A stretch of DNA of 39,148 nt from Streptomyces ipomoeae 91-03 (lineage in GTDB: Bacteria > Actinomycetota > Actinomycetes > Streptomycetales > Streptomycetaceae), in assembly GCF_000317595.1 (NCBI RefSeq), contig NZ_AEJC01000563.1, positions 1 to 39,148 on the forward strand. Reading direction: 5' to 3'. Both the position numbers and the translations under genes were made by a program. Below the pieces are notes generated by a model, which was given only the letters and a program-made list of their open reading frames with translations, ran no database searches and was not told the DNA's origin. Positions within the stretch are counted from its first letter, which is position 1. Every line of letters starts with the position of its first letter. Shown piece after piece: positions 1 to 8,960 of the stretch.

Positions 1-25
1 CCCACTGCGTGCCGTCAGCGGGGCC

Positions 26-853
26 TCACTGCGGGTCGGGCCCGGTGGCCACCGGGCGGCTGCCGTCCCGGGACCACTCCGACCAGGAGCCGACGTACAG
101 GGCTGCCGGGATGCCCGCCACGGCCAGCGCGAGCACCTGGTGGGCGCCGGAGACGCCCGAGCCGCAGTAGACGCCCACCTCGGAGTCGGCGGTCGCGCCG
201 AGTGCCTTGAAGCGGTCGGCGAGTTCGGCGGCGGAGCGGAAGCGACCGGATTCGGTCACGTTCTCCGTGGTCGGCGCCGACACCGCCCCCGGGATATGGC
301 CACCGACCGGGTCGATGGGCTCCACGTCACCGCGGTAGCGCTCGGCGGCCCGGGCGTCGAGAAGGAGCCCGGTGCGGGCCAGGGCGGCGGCGCCGTCCGC
401 GTCGAGCAGCGGGAGGGCACCCGGGGCGGGCATGAAGGTGCCGGGGGCCGGTTCCGGGATCTCGGCCGTCAACGGGCCCTCCCAGGCCGCCAGACCGCCG
501 TCCAGCACCCGTACCGAGGGGTGGCCCGCCCAGCTGAGCAGCCACCACGCGCGCGCGGCGGCCCAGTTGAGGCCGCCGTCGTAGACGACGACGGGGCGGT
601 CCGCGGAGACCCCGGCCGCCCTCATCGCCGTGCCGAAGGTCTCTGACTCGGGCAGCGGATGACGGCCCGCGTCCCCTGCCGGACCGGCGAGTTGGGAGTC
701 CAGATCGACGTAGACGGCGCCCGGGATGTGCGCCTCCTCGTACTCGGAACGCAAGTTCGGACCGCCCAACTGCCAGCGGACGTCCAGGAGGACGGGTGGA
801 TGGGATCCGGCCAGCTCATCGGCGAGATCGGCTGCGGAGATGATGGCGTTCAT
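26..853 (-). CDS. Sulfurtransferase with tandem rhodanese domains
   Basis: Thiosulfate/3-mercaptopyruvate sulfurtransferase family; moves sulfane sulfur through a persulfide on the active-site cysteine, in the cytoplasm. Two rhodanese domains are visible: an inactive N-terminal one (LLDVRW..., HIPGAVYVDLD) and a catalytic C-terminal one with the loop CGSGVSG near residue 230 preceded by VGVY. Length (about 275 aa) is normal. Two ATGs three codons apart are possible (862 and 853); 853 is preferred because GAGG lies nine bases before it, whereas it abuts the upstream ATG. Single gene, with an unassigned 320-bp gap before the divergent VOC gene. Family is clear; the physiological donor cannot be told from sequence. 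Confidence 0.93.
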   Translation of the reverse strand: MNAIISAADLADELAGSHPPVLLDVRWQLGGPNLRSEYEEAHIPGAVYVDLDSQLAGPAGDAGRHPLPESETFGTAMRAAGVSADRPVVVYDGGLNWAAARAWWLLSWAGHPSVRVLDGGLAAWEGPLTAEIPEPAPGTFMPAPGALPLLDADGAAALARTGLLLDARAAERYRGDVEPIDPVGGHIPGAVSAPTTENVTESGRFRSAAELADRFKALGATADSEVGVYCGSGVSGAHQVLALAVAGIPAALYVGSWSEWSRDGSRPVATGPDPQ

Positions 854-1174
854 GGTCCCCATCCTCGCGCACGGGGTGGCCGCGTCGTCCAGGTCCGACT
901 ACTCTGCCCGCCGACGGTCCCGATCACCAGGCGTACGGGATCGGGCACATGCCGTACAGCCGATGGACACCGCACGGCAGCGATACGGAAAGCCGCCGGT
1001 ACCCGCGCGCCGGGCATTCTCGTGTACGGACGCGTCGCCCGGCGGTGCGGCGCGAGGCCGGGGCACTACGGGTGGTGCGAGCATCGGCACGGGGCGTGAT
1101 CGCGCGTGGCGCGACAGACGCCCACGGAGGGCTGACGGACACGGCCGCCGCGAGGGGCCGAGGAGAGAGTGACG
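854..1174. other. Divergent intergenic region
   Basis: About 320 bp between the divergent sulfurtransferase and VOC genes. The only structure seen is an inverted repeat GTACGG (933-938) / CCGTAC (952-957), 13 bp apart, which could be a protein-binding site. No RNA gene and no convincing small gene. Confidence 0.35.
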
Positions 1175-1969
1175 ATGACCGAGGCACGGGGATCGACCGG
1201 CCTGAGCGGCACGGCGCATCCACCGGGTACACCCTGCTGGGTGAGTCTGATGGTGCACCGGATGACCGCGACCCAGGAGTTCTACGGAGCGCTGTTCGGC
1301 TGGGAGTTCCAACCCGGCCCCCGGCAGCTCGACCCGTATGTGCGGGCGTTGCTGGACGGGCGCGAGGTGGCGGGCATCGGCCAACTGCCGCCCGACCGCC
1401 ATCTCCCGATCGCCTGGACGCCCTACTTCGCCTCGGACAACGTGGATCTGACGGCGGAGACGGTACGGCACTGCGGGGGCACCGTCGGGGTCGGCCCCCT
1501 GGACGCGGGCGACGCCGGGCGGCTCGCCATCGCCTCGGACCCGGCCGGCGCCGTCTTCGGCATCTGGCAGGTGGCGGAACGTCTCGGCACGGACGTCACC
1601 GGCGTCCCTGGCACCCCCGCCTGGGACGAACTCCTCACCAGGGACGCCTCCCTGGTCGCCACGTTCTACGAGGCCGCCTTCGGCTACGAGGCGGAACCCA
1701 CCGACTCCGCCGACCTCGACTACATCACCCTCCGCGTCAAGGGCCACCCCGTCGCCGGCATCCGCGGCATCGGCACCGCCCTCCCCCGTGACCGAGGCCC
1801 CCACTGGCTCACCTACTTCGAGACCACCGACCCCGACGAATCCACCAACCGCGTCATCGAACTCGGCGGCCACGTGGTGAAACCGCCCCATGACACTCCC
1901 CAGGGCCGTGTCGTCATGGTCGCCGACCCGGAGGGCGCCCTGTTCGCCATGGTCCACACCGAACCCTGA
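1175..1969 (+). CDS. VOC (glyoxalase/bleomycin-resistance fold) family protein
   Basis: About 264 residues made of two vicinal-oxygen-chelate modules: the first begins at PGTPCWVSLMVHR and contains FYGALFGWEF, the second contains FYEAAFGYE and ends in VADPEGALFAMV. This repeated layout is common in Streptomyces proteins annotated as hydroxylases or glyoxalases, but the substrate is not predictable. A GTG two codons upstream (1169) is in frame; the ATG at 1175 is chosen because AGGAG (1161-1165) is nine bases before it. The gene is convergent with the thymidine kinase gene, ten bases away. Confidence 0.88.
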   Translation: MTEARGSTGLSGTAHPPGTPCWVSLMVHRMTATQEFYGALFGWEFQPGPRQLDPYVRALLDGREVAGIGQLPPDRHLPIAWTPYFASDNVDLTAETVRHCGGTVGVGPLDAGDAGRLAIASDPAGAVFGIWQVAERLGTDVTGVPGTPAWDELLTRDASLVATFYEAAFGYEAEPTDSADLDYITLRVKGHPVAGIRGIGTALPRDRGPHWLTYFETTDPDESTNRVIELGGHVVKPPHDTPQGRVVMVADPEGALFAMVHTEP

Positions 1970-1979
1970 GGCCGCCCGG

Positions 1980-2627
1980 TCAGGCCGTCTCGACCGGGAG
2001 TACGTCCGGGGAGAGGGCGCCCGCGTTGGCTGTGGCTGCTGTCATACGGCGGCGGTGGTGGCGGCGGCAGAGGACTTCGTAGCCGATGTCGTCGGATTGG
2101 TTGACGTCACCGACGACGACCTGGGCGCCTTCGACGACCATGTGGCCGCCTATGGTGCGGGCGTTGTGGGTGGCGCGGGCGCCGCACCAGCAGAGGGCCT
2201 CGACCTGAAGGACCTCGACGCGGTCGGCCAGCTCCACGAGGCGTTGGGAGCCGGGGAAGAGCTTGGAGCGGAAGTCGGTGGTGATGCCGAAGGCGTAGAC
2301 GTCGAGGCCCAGGTCGTCGACGACGCGGGCGAGTTGGTCGATCTGCTCGGGGGCGAGGAACTGGGCCTCGTCGGCGATGACGTAGTCCGCGCGGCGGCCC
2401 TGGGAGAGGTGGTCGACGAGGTACGCGTAGAGGTCCTGGCCGTCCTCGACCTCCACGGCGTCGGTGACCAGACCGAGGCGTGAGGAGAGCTTTCCCTCGC
2501 CCGCGCGGTCGTCACGCGTGAAGATCATGCCCTGGAGGCCGCGTGCCGAGCGGTTGTGCTCTATCTGGAGGGCCAGCGTCGACTTCCCGCAGTCCATGGT
2601 TCCGGAGAAGAACACCAGCTCGGGCAT
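1980..2627 (-). CDS. tdk: Thymidine kinase
   Basis: Type II thymidine kinase: ATP-dependent phosphorylation of thymidine in the salvage pathway, cytoplasmic. Seen: P-loop GTMDCGKST near the N-terminus, DEAQF (Walker B/catalytic Glu region) and a zinc-binding set CWCG...CRRHH near the C-terminus. About 215 aa from MPELVFFSG, normal length. An upstream in-frame start adds eight residues (MPKGAQLN) not usual in the family; AAAGGTG sits before the chosen ATG. It lies just downstream, on the same strand, of the phosphatase gene. Confidence 0.95.
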   Translation of the reverse strand: MPELVFFSGTMDCGKSTLALQIEHNRSARGLQGMIFTRDDRAGEGKLSSRLGLVTDAVEVEDGQDLYAYLVDHLSQGRRADYVIADEAQFLAPEQIDQLARVVDDLGLDVYAFGITTDFRSKLFPGSQRLVELADRVEVLQVEALCWCGARATHNARTIGGHMVVEGAQVVVGDVNQSDDIGYEVLCRRHHRRRMTAATANAGALSPDVLPVETA

Positions 2628-2675
2628 GTTGAGTTGAGCACCTTTCGGCAAGAGATCCAGGGGGCGTGCGGGGCT

Positions 2676-3863
2676 TCAGGAGCGTACTTCGAGGAGCGGG
2701 ACCAGCTGTTCCACCGGGGTCATCGAGCCGTGGTTGCCGACCATGGCCGACTCCTTGGGCTCCCGCTCGGAGGCGATGATCAGGACGTCGTCACGGGCGG
2801 CGGCCACCACATCACCGATACGGGCGTACACCCGCTCGTCGATCCGCGGCCCGAACCAGCCCGCCGCGATGGCCTCGTCGCGCGAGGCCACCCAGAACTG
2901 CTCGCCGAGCACCTCCCGCCAGCAGATCAGCACATCGGACTCGGCGCCCGGCAGCGCGTAGACATGACGGGCGCGCCCCTCGCCGCCCAGCAGGGCGACC
3001 CCGGCGCGCAACTCCCAGTCCGCGTCGAAGTCGATGCGGTGCTGCTCGTCGAACGGGATGTCGATCATGCCGTGGTCGGCGGTGACGTACAGGGCGCTGC
3101 GCGGCGGGAGTTGCTCCGCCAGGCGCTGCACCATGCGGTCGACATACATGAGCTGCCCGCGCCAGGCGTCCGAGTCGATGCCGAAGCGGTGGCCCGCGCC
3201 GTCCAGCTCGGCGTAGTACGTGTAGACCAAGGAGCGGTCCCCGGCGGCCAGTTGCTCGGCAGCCGCGTCCATGCGGTCCTCGCCGGAGAGACGACCGTGG
3301 AAGGTGCCGCCGCTCAGCGCGATCTGGGTGAGGGGGGTGTTCTGGAAGATCGGGGAGGTGACCTGGGCGGTGTGCACACCCGCCTTGTCGGCACGCTCGA
3401 AGATCGTGGGGTACGGCTGCCACACGCGCGGCTGCGTCCACGGCTGCCAGCGGAGCTGGTTCATCAGCTCGTCGGTCTCCGGGTTGCGGACCGTGTAGCC
3501 CGGCAGCCCGTGCGCGCCCGGCGGCAGGCCGGTGCCCACGGAGGCCAGGGACGTCGCGGTGGTGGCGGGGTAGCCGGCGGTGATGGGGCGGCCGGTGCCG
3601 CCTCGTGAGGACGCCAGCAGCGAGGCCATGAAGGGCGCCTCGTCGGGGTGCGCCCTCAGCTGCTCCCAGCCCAGTCCGTCGATCAGGAAGACACAGGCGC
3701 GGTCGGTCGCGGTCAGCTCCGATATCGCCGCGGTCGTACCGGAGACCTCCATCCCCGCCGCGAGAGTGGGCAGGAGGTCGGCGAGGGAGCCGGCGCCGTA
3801 CTCGGGGACGGGGGCGGAGCCTACGGCGAGGGGTTCCGGGTGGTCCCAGGTGGGCACTGCCAT
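2676..3863 (-). CDS. Alkaline phosphatase superfamily protein (nucleotide pyrophosphatase/phosphodiesterase type)
   Basis: 395 aa, type I phosphodiesterase/nucleotide pyrophosphatase fold. Seen: first metal-binding Asp in FLIDGLGWEQL, nucleophile region PATTATSLASVGTG (Thr), GLPGYT, and the later metal ligands in YYAELDGAGHRFG and TADHGMIDIP. No signal peptide is seen, so probably cytoplasmic. The start codon overlaps the stop of the upstream DUF5998 gene by one base (TGATG), implying translational coupling. Substrate unknown. Confidence 0.92.
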   Translation of the reverse strand: MAVPTWDHPEPLAVGSAPVPEYGAGSLADLLPTLAAGMEVSGTTAAISELTATDRACVFLIDGLGWEQLRAHPDEAPFMASLLASSRGGTGRPITAGYPATTATSLASVGTGLPPGAHGLPGYTVRNPETDELMNQLRWQPWTQPRVWQPYPTIFERADKAGVHTAQVTSPIFQNTPLTQIALSGGTFHGRLSGEDRMDAAAEQLAAGDRSLVYTYYAELDGAGHRFGIDSDAWRGQLMYVDRMVQRLAEQLPPRSALYVTADHGMIDIPFDEQHRIDFDADWELRAGVALLGGEGRARHVYALPGAESDVLICWREVLGEQFWVASRDEAIAAGWFGPRIDERVYARIGDVVAAARDDVLIIASEREPKESAMVGNHGSMTPVEQLVPLLEVRS

Positions 3864-4450
3864 CAGCGGGCGAGGTCCGCGGTCGCCTCGGAGAGGGACT
3901 GCGCGAAGGCGAGGGCCTGGCGGACCGTCTCCGGGCCGTCCCCGGCCTCGCTGACGCGCAGGCTCAGGTCGTCCGCCGTCGAGTTGCCCGTGTACCCGTG
4001 GTCCGCCTCGCAGTTGGGGTCGCCGCAGGCAGCGGGCTCCAGGTCGATGCGGGAGACGGCGCCCCAGCCGATGGTCAGGACGACCTCGCGGGGCAGGGTG
4101 CCCGGAGTGTACGACTCCGGGTTGGCGACGACCCTGCTGACCACGACGGACGAGATCCGGCCGAGCTTCACCGACTCGGTGGACGTCGTGGCGTACGGCG
4201 TCGGTGACGTGGTGTCCGAGGCCTGCTCATCGGTGTGGCTGACGATGAAGCGGTTGCCCGTGAGGACGAGCACGGTCACATGCCGACGCACCTCGTTCGC
4301 GTCGAACGTGGTCTCCTGGTGGACCAGGTACGACTTGATGGCATCGCCGCCGACGGCGGCCTCCACCGCCTCGGCCACGAGAGCCGGGTAGTAGCCGCTG
4401 CGCTCGATCGCCGCGCGCAGCCCCTGGGTCGTCGTACTGGTCTTGGCCAT
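3863..4450 (-). CDS. DUF5998 family protein
   Basis: 195-aa protein of the actinobacterial DUF5998 family; function unknown. Start MAKTSTTTQGLRAAIERSGYYP chosen because AGGA precedes it and it matches the usual family start; upstream in-frame ATGs would add a basic, unconserved tail. It has a mixed alpha/beta composition, a conserved-looking HVTVLVLTGNRFIVSHTDE strand and a possible metal-binding stretch (CGDPNCEADHG). No membrane segment. Stop overlaps the phosphatase start, so the two are probably one operon. The family name is from memory of these motifs. Confidence 0.85.
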   Translation of the reverse strand: MAKTSTTTQGLRAAIERSGYYPALVAEAVEAAVGGDAIKSYLVHQETTFDANEVRRHVTVLVLTGNRFIVSHTDEQASDTTSPTPYATTSTESVKLGRISSVVVSRVVANPESYTPGTLPREVVLTIGWGAVSRIDLEPAACGDPNCEADHGYTGNSTADDLSLRVSEAGDGPETVRQALAFAQSLSEATADLAR

Positions 4451-4534
4451 GCCGCCCATCCTACGGTGGCGCACCGACTGCGAGGGACCGCTCTGCCGTC
4501 TCTGTCGTGGACGGATCAACGCACGGCAGAGGTC

Positions 4535-7372
4535 TCAGTACACCGGCAGCGTCCGCGGGCCGAGGTCGTCGCGGACGGGCGGGCGAGCGAGCCGTACGGT
4601 GGCGCCGAGCACGCTCAGTCCGCGCGGGGCCACGACGACCGGCTCCAGGGAGACCGCCACGACCTCGGGGTGGTCGTCGACCAGCCGGGAGACCCTCAGC
4701 AGCAGCTCTTCGAGCGCGTCCGTGTCGGCCGGCGCGGATCCCCGCCAGCCGAAGAGGAGCGGAGCCGTCCGGATCGACCGGACCAGGGAGGCCGCGTCCC
4801 GCTCGGTGGCCGGAATCAGCCGGTGCGCCATGTCCCCGAGCAACTGCGACGCCGGCCCGGCGAGCCCGAACGAGAGCACCGCTCCGGCCGCCGGGTCCAC
4901 CACGGTCCGTACGATCGTGTCGACTCCGCGCGGGGCCATGCCCTGGACCACCGGACGCAACTCCTCCGGCTTCCCGAACAGCTCCGTCAACTCCGCGTAC
5001 GCCCGTCGCAGTTGCTCCTCGTCCGCCAGGTCCAGCCGTACGCCGCCCAGGTCGGCGCGGTGCCGCAGGTGCGGGGCGGTCGTCTTGAGGGCGACCGGGT
5101 AGCCGATGGCCCGCGCGGCGGTCACGGCCGCGTCGGGCGTGGGCGCGGGCCGGGCCTCCCGTACGCGGATGCCGTACCGCGCGAGCAGCGCACACGTCTC
5201 CTCCGTACCGAGCGTGAGCCCCTCCCCGCGCGCGAGCAGCGCGTCGATCTGCGCGGCGGCCCCCTTCTCGTCGATGTCCTCGAACTCGGGCACCCGACCG
5301 GGCTCCGCCGCCTCCCGCCGCCACTGCGCGTACTTCACGGCTTCGGAGAGCGCGCGCACGGCCCGCTCGGCGGCGGGGTAGGCGGGGATGAGACGGGCTT
5401 CGGAGGGGGTGGCCTCGGGCGCTTCTTGTACCGCGGTGGGCACTCGTTCCGCATGGCGGAACGAGTGGGCACCGTCTCCGGCGCCGGGCGCCCTGCCGCC
5501 ACCCTGCGGCGCGGTACTGGCCGCGGCGGACAACGCCTCGGCAAGCCCACCCAACTCGACATGGACAACCAGCACCGGCTTGGACGGATTCGCAGCCGCC
5601 GCAGCGCTCAGCGCCTCCGCCAGCTCCGCATCGCCGGGAGACACCTCGCCCAGCGCCGGTATCACCGTCACCACCACCGCATCGCACGAGTCGTCGGCCA
5701 GCGCCCGCGACAGCGCCCCGTAGAAGTCCTCCGCCGAGGCCCCCGTGGTCAGGTCCAGCGGGGGCAGTGGCCGCAGCCCCTCGGAGAGGCACGCGTCGTA
5801 GGTGAGCATCCCCAAGGACTCCGAGTTCCCGAGGATCGCCACGCGCGGCCCGGCCGGCAGCGGCTGTCGGGCGAGGAGCAGGCCGGCGTCGACCAGTTCC
5901 GTGATCGTGTCGACGCGGATCACCCCGGCCTGCCGCAGCAGCGCGGACACGGTGGTGTGGGGCAGCCGGGTGGCGCGTACGGCGTGCCCCTGCGGAGCGG
6001 ATCCGTGACGCGCTCCCTGGACGACGACGAGCGGCTTGACGGCGGCCGTGCGCCGGGCGAGGCGGGTGAACTTACGCGGGTTGCCGATGGACTCCAGGTA
6101 CATCAGGACGACGTCCGTGTCGGGGTCCTCGTACCAGTACTGCAGGACGTCGTTCCCGGACACGTCCGCCCGGTTGCCCGACGACACGAACGTGGACACG
6201 CCGGTGACTCCGGTGACCCCTCCCCCGCGCCGGTGCAGCCGGGACAGCAGTGCGATGCCGATGGCGCCGGACTGGGCGAAGAGGCCGATGCGCCCGGGGC
6301 GGGGCATCTCCGGGGCGAGCGAGGCGTTGAGGCGGACGTCGGGTGCGGTGTTGATGATCCCGAAGGCGTTCGGCCCGATGATGCGCATGCCGTACGTACG
6401 GGCCTGGCGCACCAGTTCGCGCTGGCGCTCGCGCCCCTCGGGGCCGGACTCGGCGTACCCGGCGGAGACGACCACGAGCCCCTGCACGCCGTGTTCACCG
6501 CACTCGGCGACGACCTCCGGGACGTGCTCGGCGGGGACGGCGACGACCGCGAGGTCGACGGGCCCCTCGATGTCCCGTACGGAACGGCGGGCCGGGACCC
6601 CCGCGAGCTCCTTCTCCTGAAGGGACCTGTTGACGGCGTACAGCCGACCGGTGAACCCCGCGTCCCGGAGGTTGGCGAGCACGCTGCGGCCCACTCCGCC
6701 CGGCGCGCGCCCGGCGCCGACGACGGCGATCGAGCCGGGGGCGAGCAGGCGCTGGACGGACCGGGCCTCGGCGCGCTGCTCCCGCGCGCGCTGCACGGCG
6801 AGGGAGCGATCGGTGGGCTCCAGGTCGAACTCCAGGCGTACGACGCCGTCCTCGAAGCTGCGCTTCTGCTGGTACCCGGCGTCGGTGAACACCTTGATCA
6901 TCTTGGTGTTGGCGGGCAGCACCTCGGCGGCGAAGCGTCGGATGCCGCGCTCACGCGCGACGGCGGCGATGTGTTCGAGGAGGGCGGAGGCGACGCCGCG
7001 GCCCTGGTGGGCGTCCTGGACGAGGAAGGCGACCTCGGCTTCGTCGGCGGGTGCGGACGCGGGCATTCCATCGGCGCCGATGCGGTCGTAGCGTACGGTG
7101 GCGATGAACTCGCCGCCGACGGTGGCGGCGAGCCCCACCCGATCCACAAAGTCGTGGTGCGTGAAGCGGTGGACGTCCTTGGCGGACAGGCGAGGGTACG
7201 GCGCGAAGAAGCGGTAGTACTTCGACTCGTCGGAGACCTGCTCGTAGAAGCTGACCAGGCGCTCGGCGTCATCAACGGTGATGGGCCGGATGCGCGCGGT
7301 GCCACCGTCGCGCAGCACCACGTCGGCCTCCCAGTGGGCGGGGTACTCGTGCCGGTCCGACGAGGTCTGCAT
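4535..7372 (-). CDS. Protein lysine acetyltransferase (GNAT) fused to ADP-forming acyl-CoA synthetase-like domains
   Basis: 945 aa from MQTSSDRHEYPAHW. Order of domains: GNAT acetyltransferase (about 1-170; acetyl-CoA loop HQGRGVASALLEH), CoA-binding Rossmann domain (IAVVGAGRAPGGVG), succinyl-CoA-ligase-like domains, then C-terminal ATP-grasp (PVALKTTAPHLRHR...). PatZ/Pat-type enzymes acetylate lysines of acyl-CoA synthetases and so control acetate/acetoacetate activation. E. coli PatZ has GNAT at the C-terminus; the N-terminal GNAT seen here is the arrangement known for S. lividans PatA. An upstream in-frame extension of 35 residues is not family-like and is rejected. Confidence 0.9.
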   Translation of the reverse strand: MQTSSDRHEYPAHWEADVVLRDGGTARIRPITVDDAERLVSFYEQVSDESKYYRFFAPYPRLSAKDVHRFTHHDFVDRVGLAATVGGEFIATVRYDRIGADGMPASAPADEAEVAFLVQDAHQGRGVASALLEHIAAVARERGIRRFAAEVLPANTKMIKVFTDAGYQQKRSFEDGVVRLEFDLEPTDRSLAVQRAREQRAEARSVQRLLAPGSIAVVGAGRAPGGVGRSVLANLRDAGFTGRLYAVNRSLQEKELAGVPARRSVRDIEGPVDLAVVAVPAEHVPEVVAECGEHGVQGLVVVSAGYAESGPEGRERQRELVRQARTYGMRIIGPNAFGIINTAPDVRLNASLAPEMPRPGRIGLFAQSGAIGIALLSRLHRRGGGVTGVTGVSTFVSSGNRADVSGNDVLQYWYEDPDTDVVLMYLESIGNPRKFTRLARRTAAVKPLVVVQGARHGSAPQGHAVRATRLPHTTVSALLRQAGVIRVDTITELVDAGLLLARQPLPAGPRVAILGNSESLGMLTYDACLSEGLRPLPPLDLTTGASAEDFYGALSRALADDSCDAVVVTVIPALGEVSPGDAELAEALSAAAAANPSKPVLVVHVELGGLAEALSAAASTAPQGGGRAPGAGDGAHSFRHAERVPTAVQEAPEATPSEARLIPAYPAAERAVRALSEAVKYAQWRREAAEPGRVPEFEDIDEKGAAAQIDALLARGEGLTLGTEETCALLARYGIRVREARPAPTPDAAVTAARAIGYPVALKTTAPHLRHRADLGGVRLDLADEEQLRRAYAELTELFGKPEELRPVVQGMAPRGVDTIVRTVVDPAAGAVLSFGLAGPASQLLGDMAHRLIPATERDAASLVRSIRTAPLLFGWRGSAPADTDALEELLLRVSRLVDDHPEVVAVSLEPVVVAPRGLSVLGATVRLARPPVRDDLGPRTLPVY

Positions 7373-7494
7373 GGGCCCCAGAGTACGGCTCGCGTCCGAC
7401 AACGGCGCGGGGCAGTCTGGGGAAACACAGAAGCACAACTGCCGGTTCGCGGTCAGGCCGTGGGCCCGTTCCGGCACGCTTCACGCTACGGGAA

Positions 7495-7524
7495 ACTGGT
7501 CTAGACAATCCGGTCTAGACCTCT
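7495..7524. promoter_or_regulatory. Two tandem DasR-responsive elements (dre) upstream of ptsH
   Basis: Two adjacent copies of a GGTCTAGAC-centred palindrome: ACTGGTCTAGACAAT (7495-7509) and CCGGTCTAGACCTCT (7510-7524). They match the DasR (GntR family, GlcNAc-6-P responsive) binding element known from Streptomyces, and ptsH is an established DasR target. They lie 36 bp before the ptsH ATG. Centre spacing is 15 bp. Confidence 0.85.
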
Positions 7525-7559
7525 TCGAGGTACCCGATACACCTGAAGGGCAGCATCAC

Positions 7560-7841
7560 ATGGCTGAGCGCCGCGTCAACGTCGGCTGGGCCGAGGGCCT
7601 TCACGCCCGACCCGCATCCATCTTCGTCCGGGCCGCCACGGCCGCCGGTATCCCCGTGACGATCGCCAAGGCCGACGGCAACCCCGTCAACGCGGCCTCC
7701 ATGCTGGCGGTTCTGGGCCTCGGCGCCCAGGGCGGCGAGGAGATCGTCCTGAGCTCCGACGCGGAGGGCGCGGACGCCGCGCTCGACCGTCTGGCGAAGC
7801 TCGTCGCCGAGGGTCTCGAGGAGCTCCCCGAGACCGTCTGA
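7560..7841 (+). CDS. ptsH: HPr phosphocarrier protein of the PTS
   Basis: 93-aa HPr. Carries phosphate from enzyme I to sugar-specific EIIA (GlcNAc and others). Seen: the active-site loop GLHARPAS with His15 exactly where expected and the Ser47 region VNAASMLAVLGLGA. Start at ATG 7560, with AAGGGCAG as ribosome site. Downstream of two DasR boxes and followed by a strong hairpin terminator, so a monocistronic, DasR-repressed unit. Stand-alone ptsH without ptsI nearby is normal for Streptomyces. Confidence 0.97.
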   Translation: MAERRVNVGWAEGLHARPASIFVRAATAAGIPVTIAKADGNPVNAASMLAVLGLGAQGGEEIVLSSDAEGADAALDRLAKLVAEGLEELPETV

Positions 7842-7928
7842 GCGTCGCGATGTGCCACTCGACGGGTAATGCGGCAATGACCTGAAAAGGTGCAGGCACG
7901 CGACTCGAAAGGGTATCGGCACAGACCG

Positions 7929-7962
7929 GAAGGGCTCGTCCGAATTATCGGGCGAGCCCTTC
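7929..7962. terminator. Bidirectional hairpin terminator between ptsH and gntR
   Basis: Perfect 10-bp stem GAAGGGCTCG (7929-7938) / CGAGCCCTTC (7953-7962) with a 14-nt loop. It lies between the convergent ptsH and GntR genes and can serve both. Confidence 0.75.
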
Positions 7963-8033
7963 GCATTTCCGGGTCGCGGGCAGCAGAAATAATGCCCCTC
8001 GAATTCCGACCTTCTTTGTATACGGCTCCCGTG

Positions 8034-8738
8034 TTAATGACGCAGGCTCGTCATGTTTACGGGGTGTTGCGAAGTCCTCACACGGCCGGGGCGTTCCGCC
8101 CCGGCGGACCCGCCGGGAAAGCGGAGCCGGTGCGCGGCGGTCGCGCGCTCGGTGTGCACGGCGGTGATCGCCCGCGCGCGGTCGCTGTCGCCGCGCGCGA
8201 CCGCGTCGACGATGCCGCCGTGCTCCGCCCAGGACTCCACGGGGTTGGCCGGCGCGTCGACCGAGTACATCCAGGCGATCTTGTGCCGCAGCTGGGCGAG
8301 CGTCGAGGTCAGGGCGGGGCTGCCGGAGGCCTGGGCGAGCGTCTCGTGGAACCAGCCGCCCAGGGAGCGCAGATCCTCGCTGCTGCCCCGCCTGGCCCGC
8401 TCCTGGCCCAGTCGCACCAGGCCGCGCAGCACCTTGAGGTGTGCCTCCGTGCGGCGCTGGGCCGCACGGGCGGCGCCCAGCGGTTCCAGCAGCATGCGCA
8501 TCTCCAGCAGGTCGGCGGCCTCCTGCTCGGTGGGCTCGGCGACGCACGCGCCCGCGTGTCTGCGGGTGACCACGAAGCCCTCGGCCTCCAGCGTGCGCAG
8601 CGCCTCGCGCACGGGGACACGGCTGACGCCGTAGCGGCGAGCGAGCAGTTCCTCGGTGAGACGGCTGCCGCGCTCGTAGACACCCGCGACGATGTCATCA
8701 CGGATCGCCGTGCATACCGAGTGCGCCGGAATACGCAT
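8034..8738 (-). CDS. GntR family transcriptional regulator, FadR/FCD type
   Basis: 234 aa from MRIPAHSVCTAIRDDIVAG. N-terminal winged helix: LTEELLARRYGVSRVPVREALRTLEAEGFV is a textbook GntR helix-turn-helix. C-terminal FCD ligand domain includes LEMRMLLEPLGA, FHETLAQASGSPAL and HGGIVDAVARGD, with His residues of the usual metal/ligand pocket. The start at 8738 has GGAGGT before it; a longer in-frame start at 8870 would add 44 unconserved residues. No adjacent target gene suggests its ligand. Confidence 0.92.
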   Translation of the reverse strand: MRIPAHSVCTAIRDDIVAGVYERGSRLTEELLARRYGVSRVPVREALRTLEAEGFVVTRRHAGACVAEPTEQEAADLLEMRMLLEPLGAARAAQRRTEAHLKVLRGLVRLGQERARRGSSEDLRSLGGWFHETLAQASGSPALTSTLAQLRHKIAWMYSVDAPANPVESWAEHGGIVDAVARGDSDRARAITAVHTERATAAHRLRFPGGSAGAERPGRVRTSQHPVNMTSLRH

Positions 8739-8912
8739 GACCGACCTCCGCCTTAATCCCCGTGAAACGTCGTTGAATGACGTGTGTTCAAGCGACTCTA
8801 TTGCAGCGGGCCGGAATTTCCGATGGCGGACCGGAATCCAAGGATATTTTTTGGACAGGAGATACGTCACTCAGGAGGCGCGTCAGCCAGGAGGTGCCTC
8901 ACAACGCGGAAA

Positions 8913-8935
8913 GCCCCGGCTCGGTGAGCCGGGGC
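8913..8935 (-). terminator. Hairpin terminator of the M23 peptidase gene
   Basis: Perfect 10-bp G+C-rich stem GCCCCGGCTC / GAGCCGGGGC with a 3-nt loop, 26 bp beyond the peptidase stop codon, followed on the minus strand by TTTCC. Confidence 0.8.
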
Positions 8936-8960
8936 CTCCTGGGAAGCGCTGAGCCGTTCC

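Noticed and set aside
140..646. Long open frames opposite the sulfurtransferase and many other genes
   Set aside because: High G+C makes long shadow frames; these lack ribosome sites and recognisable motifs and sit opposite genes with clear domains.
1975..1998. CCCGGTC / GACCGGG hairpin between VOC and thymidine kinase genes
   Set aside because: Seven-bp stem overlapping the kinase stop codon; too weak to call a terminator with confidence.
4235..7504. 1089-codon plus-strand open frame opposite the acetyltransferase gene
   Set aside because: Composition is Arg/Gly/His-rich without domain structure, while the opposite strand encodes full GNAT and ATP-grasp motifs.
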